Source: an uncultured Mycoplasmatota bacterium
GTDB taxonomy: Bacteria > Bacillota_I > Bacilli_A > Mycoplasmatales > Mycoplasmoidaceae
Reading direction: 5' to 3'
NCBI GenBank assembly: GCA_949517355.1
Contig: CATDIL010000003.1
Coordinates: 29,856-93,855, forward strand
DNA: 64,000 bases
Part shown: in pieces, positions 9,971 to 20,714 of the stretch
Layout of the letters: every line of letters starts with the position of its first letter
Position numbering within the stretch: position 1 is the first letter of the stretch
The notes under the pieces: model-generated
Database searches by the model: none
What the model was told of the DNA's origin: nothing
The model's input: the letters and a program-made list of their open reading frames with translations, nothing else
Translations under genes and position numbers: made by a program

Positions 9971-10954
9971 ATGGAAAAATTTTTAAAATACACAATTAAA
10001 CCAATTATCAATAATAAAGACTCTAAAGAAACTTCATTTGTTTTACAACCATTAGAAAAAGGTTTTGGAACAACAATCGGAAATGCTTTAAGAAGAACTT
10101 TATTATCAAACATCCCAGGAGCATCAATCTTTGCAATTAAAATCCCTGGAATTACTCATGAATTCCAAGCAATTAAAGGCATTAAAGAAGATGTTACTCA
10201 AATTGTTCTAAATTTAAAGAATTTAGTTCTTAAAATTTCTGAATCTGCATTCAGTGATGAAGAATTAGCTTCAACTAAACTTGAACAATGACCAACTCTT
10301 CACATTTCTAAGAAAAAAGCTGGTGTAGTAACAGCAGCTGACATTGAAGTTCCAGTAGGAATGGAAGTTGTAAACAAAAACTTATACATCTGTACTATTA
10401 CAGATGACAAAGCTTCACTTGATATGGAAATTTATGCAACAAGAGGAAGAGGGTTTAAAACATTTGCTGAAAACCGTGAAATTGTTAACTCACTTTCAGT
10501 AATTGCAACTGATTCAAACTTCTCTCCAATTATCCAAGTTGGATACCATGTTGAAGATTACAAGATTTCAAAAACTGTAACTGGTGATTCATTAACTATG
10601 AATGTAGTGACTAACGGTTCTATTGAAGCTACAAACGCAGTAGCACTTGCTGCTAAAATCTTATCTGAACACTTCATTCCATTAATTGACTTAGACGCTA
10701 AAGTTAAAGAAGTTGAAATTATTAACCAACAAATTGAAGAACAAAAAGCAAACACTTTATCTATTGCTATTGAAGAACTTGATTTATCAGTTAGAAGTTA
10801 CAATTGTTTAAAAAACTACGGTATTCACACAATTCAAGAATTAACTAACATGACTAAATCTCAAGTTGCTAAAATTAACAATTTAGGTAATAAGTCACTT
10901 CGTGAAATCCAAAAGAAATTAACAGATTACGGATTAACATTCAAAACTGAATAG
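9971..10954 (+). CDS. rpoA: DNA-directed RNA polymerase alpha subunit
   Basis: Assembly platform of RNA polymerase. 327 residues. The N-terminal dimerisation domain has [20 protein letters not shown]; a flexible joint follows near 235-255. The C-terminal domain (about 260-320) has [22 protein letters not shown] and [14 protein letters not shown], the helix-hairpin-helix that contacts DNA and activators. The TGA at 10289-10291 is Trp. AAAGGAG upstream. Confidence 0.97.
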
Positions 10955-10973
10955 GCACAAATAAGGAGTAAAT

Positions 10974-11333
10974 ATGTCTTTTATAAATAAAAAAGGAAAA
11001 ACTTCTGCTTGAAGACAAATGGTAATTAGACAACAAGTAAGTGATGTATTCGCTTATGGTCAAATTACTACTACAATCACTAAAGCAAAAGAAACTCAAA
11101 AACATGTTGACCGTTGTGTCACATTAGGCAAGAAAAACACATTAGCATCAAAACGTGAGTTAAGAAGTATCTTACTTCCTAACAAAGAAAAGTCTGTTGA
11201 TCAATTAGTTAAAATCATCGAAGACTATGCTAAGAAACAAGCTAATCGTAATGGTGGATACACTCGTGTTCTTAAATTAGGTAAAAGAGCAGGAGACAAC
11301 ACTGAAGAAGCAATTCTTGCTTTGGTAAAATAG
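10974..11333 (+). CDS. rplQ: 50S ribosomal protein L17
   Basis: 119 residues, starting MSFINKKGKTSAWRQMV, with the TGA Trp in an N-terminal region equivalent to that of other L17 proteins, and ending NGGYTRVLKLGKRAGDNTEEA. AAGGAG lies 5 bases before the ATG. Last gene of the long ribosomal operon, followed by a hairpin terminator. Confidence 0.96.
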
Positions 11334-11352
11334 TTTCACAAACTAAAAAAAG

Positions 11353-11381
11353 AAAGTTCATAAGAATCTATGAACTTTTTT
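11353..11381. terminator. Bidirectional intrinsic terminator between rplQ and the 761-residue protein
   Basis: A perfect 10-bp stem (11353-11362 with 11369-11378) and a 6-base loop, followed by a T run on the + strand and preceded by an A-rich run that is a T-rich tail on the - strand. It can end both the ribosomal operon and the convergent gene, whose stop codon lies inside it. Confidence 0.85.
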
Positions 11382-13665
11382 AATAAGAACTACGTTTCAT
11401 ACAATCTTTACGGTAGCAATATAAACCTAAGAATAAAATTAAGACACCTATGCCTACAATGGTTAACAATCAATATTTATTTAATGATTCTGACGAATTG
11501 AATTTGTATTCAAAGTTAAGTGCAACATCTTGTTCTGAGAAATGATCAGTATAGTAAATTTGAGCCTTTAATATATTTTTTGAATCATTAGGAGTTAGTT
11601 TTATATCTAATTTATTAAGACTAGTAAAGTCTATAGAAGTATTTATAAAATTATTAATGAATATATCTTTAGTAATACTACTTGGTTTATATTTACTTAA
11701 TGATTTAGATAGTTTATTATTTTGTTTAATATAGTATGGTTCTAAATTTTTTATTTCAAAATTAATATCTTTTAATGAATCATAAAAATCAGGATTATCA
11801 CTTTTGCACAATTTAATATTAGCAATTCCTTTCTCTTCATTTTTGTAATCAATTGAGAAATTTGAGCAATTCACAATGTTAGGATCGAAGTTATTAGCAT
11901 CAAGAATATGCTTTATTTTGCTTTCATCTAGTTGAGGAGTATAAATCATTGACTCAAACAAATTCGCGTCAAATTGAACGTGTTTAATGTTAGGCTTTTT
12001 CATACCACCATAAATAATTTGTTTATTGTTATCGTTAATATTTAAATCAATCATGATCCTTCCGTTTATCTCATCACGCGTAATCTTATACATTGATGAA
12101 TCTAAAACACTTCCCTTTAATTTATCATTGTAATTGTCAGTGACATTTACAAATTTGTCCAAGACTTCATTGTCAGTTAAATCATACGGATAGTCTTTTG
12201 CTAACTCTTCTGGATAATAAGAAATAAATGAAGCATCTTTAATGAATGGTTTTGACAATATATAAGAGTTATTTTTATTTTCAATAAAACTACTACAAAC
12301 GCTAATAGTGTCTTTTTGATCTGGACCTACATAATTGTTAACATCTGAATATTCATTTTCAATTAGTTTATCTAATTTGAATTCATAATTTCCATCAATA
12401 TTTTTTATTAAATTAATTTTCTTTCCTTCTTTTAATTCTTTGTTTGAAATATTTGTTATTTCTTTTTTATATTTTTGTGGATTTTCTTTGGTAGGAATTT
12501 CATATTCTAATTTAATAGAAGTAAAGTCTTGCAAATACTTGCAAGTTTCATATGGGTTGGAATCAACATCAAGATGATATTTTTCTAATAAATCATATTC
12601 ATTAGAAACATGTTTATTAATATATGTTTGCATTTGTTCAATGTTATCACAGTTAATTACGTTAGTGAATATATCTTTAAAATTGTCATAACCAATTTTG
12701 TATTGATTGATTCCATCAATCATAGCTTGTTTAACATTACCAGAATATTGAGTTCAATCAATTTGATTGAATCATTTATTTCTAATTTCTAGTTTCTTAG
12801 ATATATCAATAAACTCATTATTTAATTTAATAGTAATTGTTCCATTACTATAGTTTGGTTCACAAATACAAATTAGATCAGAGATATCATATCTATTTAT
12901 CTTAGGGGTATCATTCTGAGCGTTTAACAAAGATAAATTATCTTTAGTTTTTTGTCCAGTTAATGATCATAAAAACCTTGTGACATAATTATGAAAAACA
13001 TAAATATATTGACATTCTTTTAATTTACTATATGGAATTCCAAAGAAATCAAAATTTTTATTATTAAAATTTTTATTAAATCCAACGTTAAGATTAACAT
13101 CTTTTGCACTTTGAAATTCATATGCTTTATTGCTTCCGTATTGGAAAACAACTTTACCGTTAATAGAATGATATCCTACATTGTGAGGCCAAACTTCTGT
13201 ATTTTTTAAATACAGATTTGTGTCATCAACACCTCATTTAATGTTGTTGACAGATTTAACTTCTAAATAATCTTTGTATGGAAGTGACCAGTCTTGAACT
13301 CTTTTATCTTTATCATAATTTAAATTACCAAATTTAAATGAACCAGTATTTTCTGATAAATCTGGTTTAGTTGTTTGAGTTATTGACTTTATAACATAAT
13401 CTCCATTTAATTCATCTAAATAGTCAGATGCAAACATTCTTTTAAATGTTTGTTTAAATTCAATATTATGATCAATCACTCCATATACTCCTACATCTCA
13501 ACCGATCCCATGTCATGCATTAATTTGTGTAGCAGAACTATGACATATTTGATCAGTAGGGTTTTGTTCATCTTGATTCAAGACTAAACTAGTATTGTTA
13601 TTTAAAACTGGTTGTGGTATCGAACCTATAAGTGGTAAAACAGAAAAAAGTGCTTTTATTTTCAT
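11380..13665 (-). CDS. Large surface protein, signal peptide and C-terminal membrane anchor, function unknown
   Basis: 761 residues, read without an internal TAA or TAG when TGA is Trp. ATG 13665 was chosen because AAGGAC lies just upstream; an in-frame ATG 15 bases earlier is possible. The N-terminus (MKIKALFSVLPLIGSIPQP) looks like a signal peptide without a lipobox. The body is rich in Asn, Asp, Lys, Ser and Tyr. A single hydrophobic helix (about residues 732-750, LLTIVGIGVLILFLGLY) followed by CYRKDCMKRSS suggests a type I topology with almost all of the protein outside the cell. No known family recognised. It faces the ribosomal operon and could be an adhesin or lineage-specific antigen. 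Confidence 0.85.
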
Positions 13666-13866
13666 TATTTGTCCTTTCATATATATACCTATGCTTTAAA
13701 GAGGCTATTTTTGTAAAAAATTTTTTTGACTTGTTCAAAAACTCTTGTATTTCCAAGCAAATATGAATAAAAAAATTTTTTGGAATTTTCTAATTTAAAA
13801 TTAAAATTATTAAATTTTAAGGTGTTAAGTTTTCAATACGGTTTCTACACTATAATTAATTTACTT

Positions 13867-13943
13867 GCACCTATAGCTCAGCTGGATAGAGCACAAGTTT
13901 CCTAAACCTGGGGTCGAAGGTTCGAATCCCTCTAGGTGCGCCA
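13867..13943 (+). tRNA. tRNA-Arg (anticodon CCT)
   Basis: 77-base cloverleaf with a 7-bp acceptor stem GCACCTA/TAGGTGC, D arm GCTC/GAGC, anticodon loop TTCCTAA (anticodon CCT, reading AGG), T loop TTCGAAT and encoded CCA. Two A·C oppositions break otherwise perfect stems: position 29-41 in the anticodon stem and 51-63 in the T stem. TATAAT at 13851-13856 is a plausible -10 box. Confidence 0.92.
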
Positions 13944-13958
13944 TATAAAATTAATTAG

Positions 13959-13989
13959 AAGTCTTTATCAAATGATAAAGGCTTTTTTA
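13959..13989 (+). terminator. Terminator after tRNA-Arg
   Basis: 11-bp stem (13959-13969 with 13974-13984, one G·T pair), loop AAAT, then a T run. It ends the tRNA transcript just before the promoter of the next gene. Confidence 0.8.
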
Positions 13990-14007
13990 TTACTATAATT
14001 TTTATAT

Positions 14008-14556
14008 ATGAGCAAGAAGTTTGTTGAAAACAAGAAATATGGTTATATAGCAGGAGCAATGTTTAGTGAAGCTGAAATTGCACAACGTAAAAAAGAAGGT
14101 AAACAATTGAATACAAAGACTGATATCAATTGGTATAACCCAATTGAAGCACCTTTTAATGATAAATCTACTTTGCCTTCTGCATCAGATATTTTCTGAG
14201 GAGACACTAAAGAAGTATTAAAAAGTGAGTATGTTATTGCTGATTTAAGCAATATGGATCCAGGATTATGTTATGAATTAGGGATTGCTTGAGCTGTTAA
14301 CTATATTAGAGATATTCTTAAAAGAAACAATAAACAAGCTGCAGATTTATTAGAAAAATATAGAATTAGAAGTAAAAAAATAATTGCTGTTGCAAGTGAC
14401 ATTAGACAAAAAACAGCTAATAAATATGAAGACTATTTAGTTCCTTATGGACTAAACCAATATGTTGTTGGTGGAATATTAGACCAAGGGAAAATTGTTC
14501 ATTCATTTAAAGAAGCATTAGAAATACTAATGAATGAAAAACCAGCTAAAAAATAA
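14008..14556 (+). CDS. Nucleoside 2-deoxyribosyltransferase family protein
   Basis: 182 residues. The start YIAGAMFSEAE and the later DIFWGDTKEVLKSEYVIADL and MDPGLCYELGIAWA match the family that moves 2-deoxyribose between purine and pyrimidine bases. The Asp of DI..D and the Glu of YELG correspond to the expected catalytic or binding acids. Two TGA codons are Trp. This is a salvage role that fits an organism lacking nucleotide synthesis. TATAAT at 13994-13999 lies 8 bases before the ATG with no Shine-Dalgarno, so the mRNA is nearly leaderless. Its 3' end overlaps prmC on the other strand by 11 bases. Confidence 0.8.
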
Positions 14557-15406
14557 TTTCTTTATTTGAATTTCAAATAAATAAGCTTCTTCATTTGCTA
14601 GAATAATCTTTTAGGAACTGGTAATGGAGATTTTTATTTTTTAAATAAGACTCTAATATATCTTTTTGAGTAGAAGAAATTTCAAAAGCCATTAAGAAAT
14701 TATTTTTATTATTTATTAATTTCTCATAGTTATCTATTACTTTGTAATAGAATTCGTTAGGATCATCAGAGTTGATGAAACTAATTCTATTTTCATATTT
14801 AGTCATAGTCTCATCTAATTCATTTAATGCTACATAAGGCGGATTCATGACGATGACATCAAACTTTAATTTATTATTAATGATCGAGTCATAGTAATCT
14901 CCATTAATAACATTAATGGATAGATTATGTTTTTGAGAATTATGTAATGTATTCACACATGCTATTTCATTAATATCAACCGCAAAAACATTTGCATTAT
15001 TAAATTTTGATTTTAAATAAACTGCTATATTACCAGTTCCGCAACATAAATCGACCAAATTAAACTTGTCTTGTTTAGAAAATATTTGGTTAATTATTTT
15101 TTCTGTATTGATACACAATAGTTCTGTTTCATTTCTAGGAACTAATATTCCGTCATATATGTCTAGATCTAAATTAATAAATTTAGTTTTTTTGATAATA
15201 TGACCTAATGGTTTTTTATCTACAAAATATTGATTTGTAAACAAAATTAATGTTGCAAAATCAAAATCAATTTCATCGTTTCTTTTATTTATAAAATCTT
15301 CTTTAGATTTTACAGATTTTGATAAATAAAAAACAAGTTCATAAATAACTAAATCATTATTAGAATATTTACTTTTAATTTCATTAAAAGCCTGAAAGAA
15401 TGTCAT
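14546..15406 (-). CDS. prmC: Peptide chain release factor N5-glutamine methyltransferase
   Basis: HemK/PrmC methylates the Gln of the GGQ motif of release factors. SAM-binding motif LVDLCCGTGNIAVY at 117-130 and the catalytic NPPY at 188-191. With two C-terminal TGA codons read as Trp the protein is 286 residues, the usual size. It lies 1 base after prfA, which encodes its substrate, on the same strand. The 3' end overlaps the convergent gene. Confidence 0.94.
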
Positions 15407-15407
15407 C

Positions 15408-16487
15408 TTAGATTTTTAATTCTGTCATTAGACGAGTTTGTTCATCTGCAATTAATTGATCAATAATTTCATCTAAGTTACCTTGCATGATTTGATCTAA
15501 CTTATTTAAAGTTAATCCAATTCTATGATCGGTAATTCTGTTTTGTGGATAATTGTATGTTCTAATTTTTTCAGAACGATCTCCAGTTCCTACTTGAGAT
15601 TTTCTCATAGAAGAAATTTTTTCATTTCTTTCATCTTCTTGTTTTTGTCATAATTTAGCATATAACATTTTCATGCAAGTATCTCTATTTTCAAATTGAG
15701 ATTTACCTTCTTGACAACTTACTACAACACCTGTTGGAATGTGTGTAATTCTAACTGCGGATTCAGTCCTGTTAACGTGTTGACCACCAGCTCCTGAAGC
15801 ACGATAAGTGTCAATTCTTAAATCTGTAGGATTTATCTTAACATCTACTGCGTCAAATTCTGGCAAGACAGCAACAGTTATTGTAGAAGTATGAACTCTA
15901 CCTTTTGATTCTGTAGTTGGTACACGTTGCACACGGTGCACGCCAGATTCAAATTTCATTTTTGAATAAACTTCTTCACCTGAAATGTTAAAGAAAATAT
16001 AGTCATAACCACAAGAGTTTTGTGAAATATCCATGATCTTAACTTTTCATCCTTGTTTATCAGCATACCTTTTATACATATCAAAAACATCTGCTACAAA
16101 GATACCTGCTTCATCTCCACCAGCTCCTGGTCTCATTTCAACAATAACATTCTTTTCATTGTTAGGATCAACTGGAAGTAATAAAATTTTTATTTCTTCT
16201 TCAAGTGTTGGTATTTTAGACTTGATTTCATCAAGTTCTAATTTAGCTAATTCTACTAAATCTTTATCTGTTTCAGATGAAACTATTTTTTCATCTTGAA
16301 TACCATTGTCAATTAATCTTTTGTATTCGTTAAACTTTTCATAAATAGGAGTAGTGTGTTTAATTTGACGGTTAATGTCAGTTAATTGACTAACAGGAAG
16401 ATTTGCAGATTCTAACTTTTGGTTTAGTTCTACAAATTTTTTAGCTATTGATTCTAGTGATTCAAATAATCGTTTGTTATATTCCAT
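15408..16487 (-). CDS. prfA: Peptide chain release factor 1
   Basis: RF1 recognises UAA and UAG. 359 residues. GGQ loop in [16 protein letters not shown], and the stop-codon-reading tripeptide in [13 protein letters not shown], here PTT where PxT is usual. TGA codons are Trp, including in the segment after YADKQG. The window shows no RF2, as expected where UGA is a sense codon. prfA-prmC form an operon, preceded by rpmE. Confidence 0.96.
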
Positions 16488-16491
16488 AATA

Positions 16492-16557
16492 AAATAAAAA
16501 ATCCTCTAACACTATACAAATAGATAAATATCTATTTAATAATAGAGATAGAAGATT
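16492..16557 (-). terminator. Probable terminator between rpmE and prfA
   Basis: Read on the - strand, a 9-bp stem pairs 16549-16557 with 16500-16508 (one G·T) and is followed by a T-rich run. Inside its long loop a second hairpin pairs AAATAGATA with TATCTATTT. It may attenuate read-through from rpmE into prfA. Confidence 0.5.
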
Positions 16558-16567
16558 GCTAAAGGTG

Positions 16568-16879
16568 TTATTTTTCTACTGAGTTTAATTGGTCAAGCGA
16601 AATTGCATTTTTCTTGTTAGATGTTTTTCTAACTTTTGCTGCTTTAGTTTTCTTTGTTGTACTTGTAACTTTTCCAGCTTCAAATTTCTTAGAAAGTTTT
16701 TCAGCACGACCTTTAACTTTTTGATCAGACAATCCACCTTTATAAAAAGGGTGGCAATTAGAACAAACATCAAGAGTTACTAAGTCAGCTTTGTTAGTTG
16801 ACAAAATAACAAACTCAGCTCCGCATGAAGCACATTTGAACTTAGTTGGCTTTAAATTTGGTTGAATCTTTTTGTTCAT
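16568..16879 (-). CDS. rpmE: 50S ribosomal protein L31, zinc-type with C-terminal tail
   Basis: L31 bridges the two subunits. The zinc motif is visible as CASC (near 17-20) and CSNCHPFY (near 38-45), i.e. the C+ form. The body (to about residue 70) is followed by a lysine- and threonine-rich tail, giving 103 residues where 65-85 is common. Monocistronic or joined to prfA; divergent from def. Confidence 0.93.
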   Translation of the reverse strand: MNKKIQPNLKPTKFKCASCGAEFVILSTNKADLVTLDVCSNCHPFYKGGLSDQKVKGRAEKLSKKFEAGKVTSTTKKTKAAKVRKTSNKKNAISLDQLNSVEK

Positions 16880-16935
16880 ATAGAAATATATTATATTAAA
16901 TATTGGAAATGTGTATAATATTTATGCAATTATCT

Positions 16936-16956
16936 TAATATTTAATTTTAATATTA
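16936..16956. promoter_or_regulatory. Imperfect palindrome just before def
   Basis: A 21-base inverted repeat (10-base arms around one base, one mismatch) ends 4 bases before the def ATG, in the divergent rpmE/def spacer. It could be an operator, or chance in AT-rich DNA. Confidence 0.3.
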
Positions 16957-16960
16957 ATAC

Positions 16961-17509
16961 ATGGAACCTAAACAATCTTGAATATTACCTGATTCAAATA
17001 AAGTTTTAAGAAGTATTTGTTCAAATTTAGAGTTACCTCTAAAAGAACACGATCTTTCTTATGTTAACAAGATGACAGATTACATTGATGCTTGCTACAA
17101 TAACGATGAAGAAAAGTATTGTATTCGTCCAGGTATTGCAATAGCTGGACCACAAGTTGGATTAACAAAAAGAGTCATATATGTTAATTTTGATTTTGGT
17201 AATGAACATTATCAATATTTATTGGCTAATCCTCAAATTGTTTCGCGTTCATTAGGAATTGTATATTTATCAAATGGTGAAGGATGTTTAAGTGTAGAAC
17301 AAGAACACGAAGGAATTGTTCCAAGAAATAAAAAGATAGTTGTTAAAGCATATGATTTATTAAATAATAAACCAATCATTATTAATGCAGATGGAGTGTT
17401 GTCAATTTGTTTACAACATGAAATTGACCATCTTGATGGTGTGTTATATTATGATCATATAAATAAAAACGATAAATATCACGTTGAACCAAACTGAATT
17501 AAAATATAG
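16961..17509 (+). CDS. def: Peptide deformylase
   Basis: Removes the formyl group from initiator Met; iron or zinc enzyme. All three motifs are present: GIAIAGPQVG (58-67), EGCLS (107-111, Cys is a metal ligand) and QHEIDHLDG (152-160, HExxH). 182 residues. The protein starts MEPKQSW with TGA as Trp. It works before Map. RNase J follows 9 bases after the stop, with TAGGAG in between. Confidence 0.96.
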
Positions 17510-17518
17510 GAGAACAAT

Positions 17519-19201
17519 ATGGAAAATAAAAAATCACCCACATATATATTTGCATTAGGTGGAGTAGAAGAAATCGGTAAAAATATGTACGTAGTTGAAC
17601 ATGAAGATGAAATCTTCATTATTGATTGCGGTATCAAGTTTGCTGATAGTAATAGTTTATTAGGAGTGGATTCAATTATTTGTCCTTTTGACTATTTAGT
17701 AAAAAATAAAAATAAAGTAAAAGGTCTAATTGTGACTCATGCTCACGAAGACCACATTGGTGGTATTCCTTATTTATTGAAGTCAATTAGCATTCCTAAA
17801 ATTTATGCTGCTAAGTTAACTGCAGGAATTATCAAGAAGAAATTAAAAGAACATAAAGATCTTCAAAATTTTGCTTTTGAAAATATTGATGACTTTAAAG
17901 TATTAAAAACTAAACATTTTTTAATCGAGTTTTTTAGAGTGTGTCACTCTATCCCTGATGCTTTTGGTATTTATTTTGAAACACCAAATGGCAAAATAGT
18001 TTCTACTGGTGACTTTAGATTTGATTTTTCTACCCAAGGAGATGAATCGGATATTACTAAGATGGCTGACTTAGGTAGAAGAGGAATTGATGTTTTATTG
18101 TGTGAATCTACTAACGCGGAAACTCAAGGTTTTTCTACAAGTGAACGATACATTATTAATGAAATTAAAAAAATTATTGATAATGCAAAAGGAAGAGTAT
18201 TTGTTTCTACATTTGCTTCTAACTTAGGAAGAATTGAAGAAATTATTGAAATTGCTATTAAAAATAATAGAAAAATTTGTTTAATAGGAAGAAGTATGGT
18301 GACTAATATTTCAACTTCAATTGAAGTTGGTTTCTTAAATGTTAGTGATGATTGATTTATTGAAACTCGTGAAATTAATGAATATCCAGATAATGAAGTT
18401 TTGGTTTTATGTACAGGTAGTCAAGGAGAAGAAATGGCTGCATTAAACCAAATGGCTATGGGTAAACATGCTTGAATTACATTCAAACCAACTGATTTGC
18501 TAATCATGTCATCTAATCCAATTCCTGGTAACTATGAAAGTGTAGAAAGATTGTTAAACAAACTTTCTAGAAAGAACATTACTATTATTACAAATAGAGC
18601 TGAAACTAAGTTGCATGCTTCAGGACACGCCACAGAAACTGAACAACAATTAATGTTTAAATTAATTAACCCATTGTATTTAATTCCAATTCATGGTGAA
18701 TATAAGATGCTAAAAGCATTAAGAAAAAACGCAGCAGCTGCTGGTATTAAACCAGACAATGTAATTCAGGTAGTAAATGGTCAAAAAATTGAGTTGCTTG
18801 ATCATGTAGCAACTGCTACTGAAGAATTTATAGATATTTATGATGTCTATGTTGATGGTAATAATGTCAACAGCGATTCTGATGGGTTGTTAAAATGTAG
18901 AAAAACATTATCACAATATGGTGTTTTTAATATTACACTATTAATTGATAAGAAAAACAAAAAGATTATTGAAAATCCAGTTGTTTCTACACGAGGATGT
19001 ATATATGCAAAAGCACACTATGGTTTAATGACTAAGATTTCTTATTCAATTAAATCAAGTATTGAAGAAGCAATGCAAAAATCAAATAATCCAATTGAAA
19101 ATGCAGAGATTAGGAAGATTTGTGAAGTTGTAGCTTCAAGTTTTATTTGAAAACATAAACGTAAAAAACCGTTAATTAGAACTACTATTTTTGAAAGATA
19201 A
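17519..19201 (+). CDS. rnj: Ribonuclease J
   Basis: Metallo-beta-lactamase/beta-CASP nuclease for mRNA decay and rRNA maturation in Gram-positives and Mollicutes. 560 residues. Zinc site [10 protein letters not shown] at 73-82, CHSIPDAFG and STGDFRFD downstream, beta-[12 protein letters not shown], and IHGEYKM in the C-terminal half. TGA codons at several points are Trp. Complements RNase R at 35544. Confidence 0.95.
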
Positions 19202-19281
19202 TTTTTGTCTTATAAATAAAAATGTAAAGCATTCTTTTTTATTGTTTGTTAAAAAAAATATAATTATTAATATAAAAAAAT

Positions 19282-20623
19282 ATGAACTCTAAAATAATTA
19301 AATTAATTACATTAATTTCTCTTGGGGGGGGTTATTAGTATCTCTTCCATTAGCCACTACAAGTTGTAGTTCTTCTGACAATTACCAACTAAGTTATTAA
19401 TTGATAAAAGTTTAAATCCAATTAATGCTAATTTGGATAACGAGATTACTCCAACAATTGATATATCAAGATTAATCAAAACAGATACAGGAGAATCTGT
19501 AAGTGGTGTAACTTTCATTTGCGAAGGGTTACCAAACGGATTATCAATTAATGAATCTACAGGGGTGATTTTAGGAACTCCAACACGTATTCAAGAATCA
19601 ACTTCACATGAAATTAAATTTAGTTGTACATTAAAAGAAATACCATTAGAAGGTTCAACAGAAATTAATATTCAAATTAATGGTCCACAATCTATTGTGT
19701 GTTCACAAATTGAAGACAAATCAATAGTTGTTAACGAATCTTTTTCTTTAGGTGTTGCTAATGTTAAAATGGTGTTTGATGGAGGGGTTGAAAAATCTAT
19801 TTCTTCTGATGATGTTACATATGAACTATTGGATTCTGATGGACAATCAGCAGCAAGTACATTGCCACAAGGTTTGTCATTTAATACAACTCAAGGGAAA
19901 ATTTCTGGTACTGTAACTAGTTTAAATTATTATGCTCCTAAGACTTATAAAATAAAAATCATAGGATCAACACGTATTGGAAGTAAAGTCGGTTATTCAA
20001 ATACTTTCACATTATCAATGGAAAATAATCCATTGCCTGACACCGTTTATGACATAGATGAAAATAATGTTTTATTAGGTTTTAAAGAAGGTGTTGATTT
20101 GTTTCAGTATGATGGTATATGTAATACAATGCAAATTCCTGTAAGAGTAACAAGTGTTGATCATAGTGCTTTTGAAAAAGATTTAGTATCATTAATTCCA
20201 TCATTTATTACAAATTTAATTTTTGCTAATGGCTCTAATTGCTCTACTATAGGACAGCTATCTTTTGCATACAATTCATCATTAACTTCTATCGATCTTT
20301 CACAAGCAACTAAATTAACTTTTATTGGTTCAACACCTGGTGGTGGTACTTTCAGCTGTTGTACTAAACTTATTTCTGTTAAGTTTCCAAGCAGTTTAAA
20401 TAAAATCAATCAATATTGTTTTGCTCAATCTTCTAATTTAAGTAGTATTACATGAGATGCTTGAAAAGGGAATACTGAATTTGGTGTAGATCCATTTGAT
20501 AGACTTCCTACTACAGGAATAGTTATAGTAACTAATCCAATAGATGATGCACATAATAGTGCAGCATTACTTGCATATTTAAAAACTAAAGGTTTACCAA
20601 CAGGTTGAACTATTGGTTAATTA
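19282..20623 (+). pseudogene. Ig-like/BspA-like lipoprotein gene, frame-disrupted (possibly phase-variable)
   Basis: ATG 19282 opens a signal peptide (MNSKIIKLITLISLGG) that runs into an 8-G tract (19324-19331) and stops at TAG 19336. One more G would restore a lipobox reading LLVSLPLATTSC. A second single-base shift is needed between 19370 and 19398, after which a long frame is open from about 19382. It holds two Ig-like repeats of the GLPNGLSINESTGVILGTPT type, then BspA-type leucine-rich repeats (NLIFANGSNCSTIG, ISVKFPSSLNKI) and NPIDDAHNSAALLAYLK. A third missing A at 20581-20584 would give the more natural ending KTKGLPTGWTIG. The product would be a surface adhesin-like lipoprotein. Either decayed, switched off, or misread at homopolymers. 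Confidence 0.75.
19324..19331 (+). repeat. G8 homopolymer in a lipoprotein signal sequence
   Basis: Eight consecutive G in very AT-rich DNA, placed inside the signal peptide of the lipoprotein gene. With eight the frame closes six codons after the tract begins; with nine it continues through a lipobox. This is the layout of slipped-strand ON/OFF switches. Confidence 0.8.
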
Positions 20624-20714
20624 AAATGTTAGTAAAAGTTTTATGCTCTTAATAGATTTTTCACTTTAAAATTTAATAGTTATTTCAATATTTAATTTAT
20701 AATTTTTAATTAAT

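Noticed and set aside
13681..13860. A-tract/T-tract pairs upstream of tRNA-Arg as a structured RNA or origin
   Set aside because: AAAAAATTTTTT-type runs recur in AT-rich spacers; no conserved stem set or DnaA-box cluster is present. The region looks like two divergent promoters and nothing more.
14043..14252. Reading frames antisense to conserved genes, such as those opposite the deoxyribosyltransferase, gap, pgk and trxB
   Set aside because: They mirror the codon pattern of conserved genes on the other strand and have no ribosome binding site, promoter or family similarity.
20624..20714. Possible T-box riboswitch before leuS
   Set aside because: The leader is short and no specifier loop, T-box consensus or competing terminator hairpin could be drawn.
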